From assembly GCF_002940945.1 (NCBI RefSeq), contig NZ_PNFV01000014.1:1-33591 (forward strand): DNA of 33,591 bases, in the 5' to 3' direction. Under the pieces are notes generated by a model that saw only the letters and a list, made by a program, of their open reading frames with translations, was not told the origin of the DNA and did no database searches. Below, one piece after another: positions 9,375-17,300 of this stretch; positions within the stretch are counted from its first letter, which is position 1; each line of letters begins with the position of its first letter. The position numbers and the translations under genes are program-made. The DNA comes from Limosilactobacillus pontis (GTDB lineage Bacteria; Bacillota; Bacilli; Lactobacillales; Lactobacillaceae).

Positions 9375-10910
9375 ATGAAGCGGGAAAAGATAGCCGTATT
9401 GAGTGTATCGATAATTATTTTCACCTTGTCCTTTGTATATTTTGCTTTAATTACTCCAACAGTACCATTTGATGGAGATGATTGGAGATATATTGGGACA
9501 ATGCGTTTGCCTATACCCCTATGGGGAGCTTGGAATCCAACAAGGGTGCTCCCTGAGGTATTAATGCCTATATGTGGATATATCGCTGCCTTTATATTTT
9601 ATCCTTTTAGTGGAAATTATATTGGTGCAATAACTGTAGCCACTGCATTAGTTATTTCGCTTTTTGTAATGGGGATGTTTTATTGCTTTTATTTATTTAC
9701 GAGGAGACATCTTAAGTTAACCTGGAGAGAAGCATTACTTACACAAATATTATTCTTCCTGTCTTTTTTCTTATTATATAAAAAAATTAGTCAAGAAAGC
9801 TACAGTATGTTTTGGACGGGTGACCTTGCGTGCGATTTTTATTATCTCATCCCTGGGCTGCTAAACGCTAGTGTAATCTTGATTATTTTACAAACTCCTA
9901 ATTTTACAGTTACTTTTTCTAAATTAAATAATTTGAAAAAAGGCTTCTTTTTAGTTGCACTATATTTTGCGATTTTTTCAAATACTCAGTTAAATATTAT
10001 TTTAGCTACAGTGTGTTTCACTAAACTGGTTGAGATTTTCTGGAACATAGCTAAGAATAGAGAAATTCTAAGTTATCAAGTATGGCGGAAAATATGGTTT
10101 TACGTGGTTATATTAATTCTCTGGCTTTTAACCATTGCTTTTGATTTAAATGGAGCGAGGGCTCAAAGGGTTCAGGATGCTACCCAGGGCTCACTAAAAG
10201 CTAGATTCTTTTCGACTCTTAATCAGATCCAGCAATTTGTTTTCTTGCAAAACAAATTATTTTTGTTTATTTTTATAATTCTTATATTAGTAGCGGTTAT
10301 TTTTGGTATCCTTAAAAAGGAATCAAATATATTAGAAGCGGTTGTTATTAGTATTGTCTCTATGCTTATTTCGTTAATTTACCTTTTGCTTGCATACATG
10401 CAAGCAGGTGGGACTTATGCCGCTAGGCCTGATGCAATGTGGGCAGTAGCATTCTTTTTTCTCTTAGCTGCTAATATTGGATTAGCCTATCTAATTAAGT
10501 ATTTAAGCATCTTGAAATTGGGAGGAATATGGCCACTGGTCATTGTGTTACTATCGCTAGTTGCATTTAATTTTAATTACCAACCACTTCCACCAAGTAA
10601 TGCACAAGTGGACTCTAAAACAAAAGTTGCAGTAAATAACTATATTATTAATCAGATAGTGGAAGCGGATAAAAGCGGTAAGGCCTCTGTGGTAGTAAAG
10701 GTTCCACAAGATCAAGATAATATAAATCGTAAGATGACAGAAACAAATTGGCCGCATTCCTATGATATGGAGAAATGGCTGCAAAATACTCTGTATATTC
10801 ATCATATTATCAGGTCACGAATTAGAATTGTTTTTAAGCCAGAGCGAAAAATTACCACAAGGTTCTATGAGAATAAAAAAGAACAACAGCCAATTTATCC
10901 TGCGGAATAG
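9375..10910 (+). CDS. Polytopic membrane protein, probable GT-C type glycosyltransferase
   Basis: 511 residues with roughly 11 hydrophobic segments and a soluble C-terminal ~95 residues. D33-G-D-D-W37 in the first outer loop is a GT-C-like acidic motif. W-N-P-T-R-V-L-P-E and M-F-W-T-G-D-L lie where the upstream DUF6056 protein has W-S-G-R-F-W-G and I-W-R-A-G-A, so the two neighbours may be distant homologues with different acceptors (inference). GAGGT precedes the ATG. It is AT-rich like the rest of the cluster and sits 57 bases after the previous gene and 40 bases before the GT2 gene, consistent with one transcript. No precise function can be given. Confidence 0.6.
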   Translation: MKREKIAVLSVSIIIFTLSFVYFALITPTVPFDGDDWRYIGTMRLPIPLWGAWNPTRVLPEVLMPICGYIAAFIFYPFSGNYIGAITVATALVISLFVMGMFYCFYLFTRRHLKLTWREALLTQILFFLSFFLLYKKISQESYSMFWTGDLACDFYYLIPGLLNASVILIILQTPNFTVTFSKLNNLKKGFFLVALYFAIFSNTQLNIILATVCFTKLVEIFWNIAKNREILSYQVWRKIWFYVVILILWLLTIAFDLNGARAQRVQDATQGSLKARFFSTLNQIQQFVFLQNKLFLFIFIILILVAVIFGILKKESNILEAVVISIVSMLISLIYLLLAYMQAGGTYAARPDAMWAVAFFFLLAANIGLAYLIKYLSILKLGGIWPLVIVLLSLVAFNFNYQPLPPSNAQVDSKTKVAVNNYIINQIVEADKSGKASVVVKVPQDQDNINRKMTETNWPHSYDMEKWLQNTLYIHHIIRSRIRIVFKPERKITTRFYENKKEQQPIYPAE

Positions 10911-10950
10911 GCTTTGCTTGTATCCGAGGCGACGGGGAGGAAAACAATTA

Positions 10951-11925
10951 ATGCAAGATAATATTTTGACAATAGTTATCCCTTGCTTTAATGAGCAAGA
11001 GGTTTTACCTGAAACTGTCAAAGAACTAGGGAACATACTAAAAGGTTTAATACAACAAGAAAAAATTTCCTCAAATAGTAAGTTACTTTTTGTTAATGAT
11101 GGAAGTAGAGATAGGACCTGGCAGCTTATATCAAAATACACAGGCGAATATTCATATGTTACTGGTATTAAATTCAGCCGTAACTATGGGCACCAGAATG
11201 CTCTGTTAGCTGGCATGACGGTAGCGGTCAAGTATTCTGATATGATTATTACCATTGATGCTGACCTTCAGGATGATGTAACTGCAATTCCTAAGATGGT
11301 TGATAAGTACTTAGAAGGCTACGATGTCGTTTATGGGGTTCGTAATAGTCGGGAGACGGATACCTTTTTCAAGCGTCGAACAGCTTTAGCGTTTTATAGT
11401 CTAATGCGTAAACTGGGTGTTAATTTGGTACCTGACTCTGCCGACTATCGGTTGCTGAGTAAGCGGGCTACTGAAGGATTGTTGGCCTTTAAGGAGCGGA
11501 ATTTATTCTTGCGTGGAATGGTACCATTAGTCGGTTACAAGTCAGCTAAAGTCTATTATGCACGGAAAGAGCGTTTTGCTGGTAAATCGAAGTATCCAAT
11601 TAGCAAGATGCTACATTTTGCTTTAGATGGTGTTACATCATTTTCCATCGCTCCCATTCATTTGATCCTATATTTAGGACTTATTACTGTTTTAATTAGC
11701 ATTATTTGCATGATCTATACGATTATTGAAAAGTGCTTGGGACATGTTGTGAGCGGATGGTCATCGCTGATGATCTCAATTTGGCTACTTGGTGGTATTC
11801 AGCTGATTTCTATCAGTGTAATTGGTGAATATATAGGTAAAATTTTCTCAGAAGTTAAGAGACGCCCCAGATATACTATTGAGAGCGAAACCTTTACACA
11901 GAAGATGGCTAATAGTGAGCTATAA
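10951..11925 (+). CDS. GtrB/DPM1-like glycosyltransferase family 2 (polyprenyl-phosphate glycosyltransferase)
   Basis: 324 residues from the ATG at 10951, which has GGGGAGG at 10935-10941. The frame stays open upstream, but that part overlaps the preceding gene and lacks a ribosome binding site. A GT-A catalytic domain starts with I-V-I-P-C-F-N-E-Q-E, followed by V-N-D-G-S-R-D, K-F-S-R-N-Y-G-H-Q and the metal-binding D-A-D-L-Q-D-D. Two C-terminal membrane helices and a short basic tail follow, as in GtrB, YfdH and CsbB. Such enzymes load a sugar from a nucleotide donor onto undecaprenyl phosphate for use by GT-C enzymes outside the cell. The flanking membrane proteins are the likely users. 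No GtrA-type flippase is present in the window. Confidence 0.88.
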   Translation: MQDNILTIVIPCFNEQEVLPETVKELGNILKGLIQQEKISSNSKLLFVNDGSRDRTWQLISKYTGEYSYVTGIKFSRNYGHQNALLAGMTVAVKYSDMIITIDADLQDDVTAIPKMVDKYLEGYDVVYGVRNSRETDTFFKRRTALAFYSLMRKLGVNLVPDSADYRLLSKRATEGLLAFKERNLFLRGMVPLVGYKSAKVYYARKERFAGKSKYPISKMLHFALDGVTSFSIAPIHLILYLGLITVLISIICMIYTIIEKCLGHVVSGWSSLMISIWLLGGIQLISISVIGEYIGKIFSEVKRRPRYTIESETFTQKMANSEL

Positions 11926-11968
11926 ATATAACTTATATTATTCTCGAATGGGAAAATGAGGGATATAT

Positions 11969-13171
11969 ATGACGCTACGAGAGAGAAAAATAGTAACCTT
12001 TTTGCTTAAGCACAAAGAAATAATAATGCTTATGCTAATTTCTTTGCTTGCTCTGTCTATACGGATTGTGTTAATAGAATTTAGGTCCTATGACTATAAC
12101 TTTTTTCTAGATCCTTGGTATCAACAAATAAGTGAGGGGGGGAGAATAGCTGCTTTAAGGAAACAAGTAGGTAATTACGGAATACCATATCAGTTCATAA
12201 TTACACTTTTTACTTATTTACCTGGTAAAAATATTTTTTGGTATAAAGGCCTTTCGATATTTTTTGACTATATACTTGCAATTGTAGGGGCTTATATATT
12301 GAACAAAATTATAAGTAATCCAAGTAAAAATACATTTGTAATTACATATTCGGTTATATTGTTTGTACCTACGATTATTATGGATTCTGGACTTTGGGGG
12401 CAGTGTGATTCCATTTATGTTTCATTCATCCTTCTGTCCCTACTTAGCCTATTATATGAAAAAGATTTACTAGCTTTTATTTCTTTAGGAATTGCTTTTG
12501 CATTTAAATTACAGACAGTTTTCATTCTTCCGTTATATTTGTTGCTTTATATAAAGCAACGGAGATTTAGCATTTTGTATTTTGGAGTTTCGTTACTAGC
12601 ATTCTATATTTGTTCGTTGCCCGGGATAGTTATGGGGAGAAAATGGTATGAGCCATTCACCATATATTTTATGCAAACTAGTGAGACGCATATAAATATG
12701 TATTATCCGAATCTTTCAGGAATAATATATAAGGTTTCCCAGCATAATTTACCGCTATATATTATGCTTAAGTACTTTTTTATTTTACTGACAATAGGAG
12801 CATTACTTATAGGTTGTTACTTCATAATAAGTTATGCAGGGGCAACTCTAACTGGTAAGGACCTACTTTTTTATGCGGTATGGATTAGTTGGACATGTGT
12901 TATGTTCTTACCAAGTATGCATGATCGATATGGTTATTTAACAGAAGTACTATTGGTGATTTTATCAATCGCGGTACCAAAATACTGGGTGAATACCTTT
13001 ATAGCATTAATTAGTAGTTTCATTTTTTATTCACATGCGATGTTTGGAATGTCTGTTAATCTTACTTTATTTTCTGATATAGCAGTTATTAATTATTGTG
13101 TATTTACTTTATTGGTATTTAGAGACTCAAGTAAAAGACATATAAAAATGAGAGAAGATATCAATATTTAG
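11969..13171 (+). CDS. Gpi18-like polytopic glycosyltransferase (GT-C)
   Basis: 400 residues, about ten membrane helices. After the first helix comes R-S-Y-D-Y-N-F-F-L-D-P-W-Y-Q, an outer-loop motif of the kind seen in Gpi18-like mannosyltransferases. D-S-G-L-W-G-Q-C-D-S-I-Y, characteristic of the COG5542 group of membrane glycosyltransferases, follows in the middle, and M-H-D-R-Y-G-Y occurs near the end. It is probably a transferase using polyprenyl-phosphate sugar outside the membrane; the sugar and acceptor are unknown. GAGGGA lies upstream of the ATG. It is the last gene of the AT-rich cluster; I saw no clear terminator immediately after it. Confidence 0.72.
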   Translation: MTLRERKIVTFLLKHKEIIMLMLISLLALSIRIVLIEFRSYDYNFFLDPWYQQISEGGRIAALRKQVGNYGIPYQFIITLFTYLPGKNIFWYKGLSIFFDYILAIVGAYILNKIISNPSKNTFVITYSVILFVPTIIMDSGLWGQCDSIYVSFILLSLLSLLYEKDLLAFISLGIAFAFKLQTVFILPLYLLLYIKQRRFSILYFGVSLLAFYICSLPGIVMGRKWYEPFTIYFMQTSETHINMYYPNLSGIIYKVSQHNLPLYIMLKYFFILLTIGALLIGCYFIISYAGATLTGKDLLFYAVWISWTCVMFLPSMHDRYGYLTEVLLVILSIAVPKYWVNTFIALISSFIFYSHAMFGMSVNLTLFSDIAVINYCVFTLLVFRDSSKRHIKMREDINI

Positions 13172-13490
13172 ATTAATTATTTATAAAACATGCATTATGT
13201 CAGGGACAGTTTAAGAATGTCAAAAAAGGGCGGAATAAAATTGTATAATTTTAGCGGTTTAGGAATTGACAGATGCTAGTCGATATAATTTGCCTTTAAT
13301 TTTAATCATATGTGGAGTGATAGACAAGGCGGTTTAAAATGGCCTTTGTCGTTGCCTAATCATGTAGTACCGTTCCCCAACTAGATAATGTGACACTGGT
13401 CGTTATGATCATTAATTTACGTTCATAACGATCAGGGTAAGTAATCAACAATAACGTAAGCAGTCAATAGCGATACGTATTGAAAACGAA
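13172..13490. other. Non-coding stretch with two inverted repeats
   Basis: No gene is visible. It holds a hairpin at 13323-13350 (GACAAGGC pairs with GCCTTTGTC, one bulged base) and a longer one at 13394-13437 described separately. A TTGACA (13266-13271) and a TATAAT (13284-13289) are only 12 bases apart and probably do not form a promoter. Confidence 0.4.
13394..13437. repeat. Inverted repeat with 13-bp stem
   Basis: TCGTTATGA (13400-13408) is perfectly complementary to TCATAACGA (13423-13431). Flanking bases extend the stem by four more pairs, including one G-T pair, around a 14-base centre. No T-run follows on either strand, so this is not an ordinary terminator. It could be a protein-binding palindrome or the remnant of an insertion-element end. 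Confidence 0.5.
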
Positions 13491-13493
13491 TAG

Positions 13494-13532
13494 AAGGGCG
13501 TGATCCGCTGGCTTTTTGCGGTCCACGCCCTT
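13494..13532. terminator. Long hairpin at the end of the IS66 remnant
   Basis: AAGGGCGTG (13494-13502) pairs with CACGCCCTT (13524-13532), and CCGC/GCGG extend the stem inside. It lies immediately downstream of the transposase stop on the minus strand, so it probably terminates that gene or protects it from outside transcription. Confidence 0.6.
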
Positions 13533-13535
13533 TCT

Positions 13536-14010
13536 CTAGTTATGACATTCTTGTTGCACTTCTTCTGCCCATGGTAAAAAAGCCTCAATGTCGCTACTTT
13601 TTTGATTAGGTAGTCGATCAAACAGGTATTTGAAATATTTATATACATCTAGTTTGTTAACTTTGGCTGTCGCCACTAACGTGTAGTAAATCGCGTTGGC
13701 CTCAGCTCCACGAATGCTTTTCGCAAACAAACAGTTCTTACGAACCAAGGTTGTAAAACGGATCTCTCCTTCCAGGGAGTTATTACTTAGGGGGGATTTG
13801 TCCATTTTCAAAAATTCAATATATTCTTGTGCGAAGCTTTAATGCATTCTTGATGGCTGTACACAGGCGGCCCTGTGGTGAAGTGATACTTTCCAAGTAC
13901 TGGTAAAACTTGTCAAGCAACGGTTTCGCATGAGTAATTCTTTGTTGCCGCTTTTCCTCCACTGCTTGATATACTAGGGTGGCTGGGAAAAAACTACTAC
14001 GGCTGTTATG
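13536..14010 (-). pseudogene. IS66-family transposase (TnpC) remnant, C-terminal, frameshifted
   Basis: On the minus strand, 13811 down to 13536 encodes the classical IS66 C-terminus: P-L-S-N-N-S-L-E-G-E-I-R, then L-F-A-K-S-I-R-G-A-E-A-N-A, A-T-A-K-V-N-K-L-D-V-Y-K-Y, and a terminal L-P-N-Q-K-S-S-D-I-E-A-F-L-P-W. The N-terminal side continues in another frame from about 14010 to 13840, with E-E-K-R-Q-Q-R-I and K-P-L-L-D-K-F-Y-Q-Y-L-E. The two parts are joined by a frameshift near 13835-13845, just before A-Q-E-Y-I-E-F-L. The first three quarters of the transposase are missing, so the copy is dead. Confidence 0.8.
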
Positions 14011-14334
14011 TTAATATAAAGGGTTCAAAATCATCGAAAAGCATATGATACCAGATCATGTACGCCTGTTATTAAACATTCCGCCAAGCTAAGCGTATCG
14101 TAATTTTAGAAATATTTGACGATAATTACAGGAAATGAAATATCTTGCATTTGCAATAAAAATTTTTTAACACCTCAGATTATAATATTGATCAAACAAA
14201 CACCTATAGTAAAATATAAAATTGTTTTTATTGTTGCTGATTATGACTTGGTAAACTAGAGAGATATTTGTTCGTATAGTACTAGGACATACTAGAGTGC
14301 TTTGTGAAAAAGATTAATCAATTGTTAATTTACC
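14011..14334. other. AT-rich upstream region of the galactanase gene
   Basis: About 320 bases with no credible gene. All frames contain frequent stops. It includes poly-A/T tracts near 14155-14170 and a TATAAT-like site near 14183, and ends in the promoter of the galactanase gene. The long untranslated stretch could hold regulatory sites (for example a catabolite-repression site), but I see no clear match. Confidence 0.35.
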
Positions 14335-14343
14335 TGGTATAAT
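14335..14343 (+). promoter_or_regulatory. Extended -10 promoter of the galactanase gene
   Basis: TGGTATAAT is a perfect extended -10 element (TGnTATAAT), about 47 bases upstream of the ATG. The -35 region is weak, as is common when an extended -10 is present. Confidence 0.55.
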
Positions 14344-14390
14344 TAAAGCATTAACACTAACTAAAACGTTCAAGGGAGGATAAACATATT

Positions 14391-17300
14391 ATGATGAGCA
14401 AGCTTCATTATAAGATGTACAAAAGTGGAAAACAGTGGTGTTATGTAGCGTTGGCAACAGTATCAGCAGTTGTCGGCTTAGCAACAGCTAATATCACCGC
14501 TTTTGCTGATACCAACGATACTCAAAGCACTTCAGTCACGACGGTATCGATTCAGCCCGCTGGCAACCAAACGTCAGCTAATTCGGACGCCGGGACTCTG
14601 GTGGCATCTACTAACTCTACTAGTAAGGGTGCGGTAACTGTCACTGCAAAAGCAACAAACGGCAATGAACAGAATAAGAGTACAGCGGTGGAGGAAAATG
14701 CAGATGTTACCCCACGAGCAAATTATTCGTTAGCTGCTAAGGCTGCCAAAGATAATGATCAAACTGACGAAAAGTTAAATGGGGTTCATTTGACCAATGG
14801 TAACTATTATTACTACAAGAATGGGGTTAAGCAGACTAATTACTATTATACCGATTCTCAGAATAATCAGACTTATTACTTTGGCAATGACGGTGTCCGT
14901 TGGAACAATCGTTTTATGAATGCATGGGGTAGCACCTACTACTTTGGCAATGACGGTGCCCGTTGGGATAATCGTTTCATGGTGAAGTGGGGCAATGCCT
15001 ATTACTTTACTAATGATGGCTCCTTGATGAAAAATCAAACGCGCAACGTCAAGGGCGTTCGCTACACGGCCAACCATGATGGGGTCATTGCCCTGCGGAA
15101 TCAATTCCTGAATGCTAATGAAAATCAGTTGTTCTATTTCGATAGCAATGGCCATCTAACTGTCAACAAGTTCTACCACAACTGGGGTAACACTTACTAC
15201 TTCGGCAATGATGGTGCGCGTTACACCAACCAATTCTTGAATAAGGATGGTAAGACTTACTACTTCGACAATCAAGGGATCATGTATCGTGACCAGTATT
15301 ACAAGAACTGGGGCCACACCTATTACTTTGGACAAAATGGTGCGCGTTATACTAATCAGTTCCTGAATAAGAATGGTAAGGTCTACTATTTTGATGATCA
15401 GGGGATCATGGCCCAAAACCAGTATTACAAGAATTGGGGCCATACCTACTACTTTGGCCAAGATGGTGCCCGTTACACTAATCAGTTCCTGAACAAGAAT
15501 GGTAAGGTCTACTACTTTGATGGCCAAGGAGTTATGTATCAAAACCAGTGGTACCGCAACTGGGGAAACGGCTACTACTTCAAGGCCGATGGTGCTCATG
15601 CCACCAATGAAATTGTCAAGGTTGGCAACGATTATTACTACTTCAATGATCAGGGTGCTATGAAGACTAACTACTTCTTAACGAAGGATGGCCATACGTA
15701 TTACTTTGATCAGGACGGTAAAGAGTACCGGAACAAGTTCTACACCAACTGGGGCCAGACCTACTACTTCGGCGATGATGGTGCCCGTTGGGATAATAAG
15801 TGGATGGATGCTTGGGGCCACCATTACTACTTTAAAGCCAATGGTGCTCGGGCTACTAACGAAACATTATCGATCAATGGCTTTGATGTAACCTTTGATA
15901 AGGATGGAATTGCTACTAAAGGCTATGTCTTCGACTCGATCCGTAACTATGTTGCTAATCAGATTGCAGATACATTAAGGCAACAACGAAATGCTAATGT
16001 CCTTTATGATTGGACAAGTCAGGATCATAATTATCAAGAATTAGCTGCCCATGATATGGCTCAGTTGATTGCTCAGGGTGATGTTAATAATGACCCAGTT
16101 GTAATTGCTTCATTACTGCAGAAAAACGACCTGTTACAAGGCAAGGTAATTTCGACTAAGGTTGTTAACCTAGCTAGCCAATCAGCTACGATTGACAACT
16201 TCGTTAACGATTTTGTAAATAGTATCAATAAATCAGTTGACGTTAATAATAGTATTGTTGGTGTCGGTTATGATTCCAAGAACAATAAGTTAGCTGCTTT
16301 GCTGTTTAAGCCCGAAAAAGTAACCACGCCGAGTAAAGTAAGTTCAGATTTACAGGCTAATATTAGCAAGGTATATCCAGCTAGTAATTCCAAGGTGACT
16401 GTCAAATATCCATTGACGGTAAACACCACGTTACCAATGAATGCGGTTGTTGGCGGTTTAAATCAATTTAGCAGTAGTTTGCTGAGTGGCAAACAGAATA
16501 CGCCGATCAGTGAAGACGTCCTTAAGACAATCTTTGCCGGATTAGGTGGTAATGCCACAGCACTTGATGGCACACAAACTTATTATGCTGCTAATGGTGA
16601 TCCATACCACTATGAATTCTGGCTTGATGGTAAAAATGCTGACGAAAAGTTAAATAATTTCTTGGCGCTTAATCATGAGGTTAAGTATGGCGATCCGATC
16701 AAGGTCAACTATACGGCTACTCTAACATGGGGGGGTGCTAAGAAAGCAGTTGCTGACCATACTCCAGCAAGTGCTAAGACTAAGGATCAAATTGACCTTG
16801 CGTACCAAACGGGAGCAGAAACAGGCTTACAGTATGATCAGGTTAATGTTGAAAAGCTCCCCGGAATGACGGATGATATGATTCGTGGGGTTGATGTTTC
16901 GAGCTACCAAGCATTGCTTAACGCCGGGGTTAAATTCTACGATTTTAATGGTCATGAGGCAGATCTTTTCCAAGTATTGCATGACGCCGGTGTCAACTGG
17001 ATTCGGCTACGGATTTGGAACGATCCATATAACGCTGCAGGTCTAGGTTACGGCGGCGGTAATAACGATGAAGAATCATTGCTTAAAATGGCTCAAGATG
17101 CAAGTAAGCATGGAATGAAGGTATTGGTTGACTTCCACTATTCTGATTTCTGGGCTGATCCTGCTAAGCAACCATTACCGAAAGCGTGGAAGAACCTTTC
17201 TAGCACGGATTTGAACCAAGAGATTTACCTTTACACTAATAAGGTCTTAAAAGATCTGGAAAAGGCCGGAGTCAACATTGGCATGGTCCAAGTCGGTAAC

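Noticed and set aside
10762..10950. Upstream extension of the GT2 reading frame
   Set aside because: It overlaps the end of the preceding gene, has no ribosome binding site, and does not resemble the GT2 family; the ATG at 10951 has GGGGAGG.
13266..13289. TTGACA and TATAAT close together
   Set aside because: The spacer is only 12 bases, too short for a sigma-A promoter, and no gene follows.
14775..15930. Short direct repeats that might suggest a CRISPR array
   Set aside because: The repeats are in-frame coding units of about 63 bases with no unique spacers and no cas genes.
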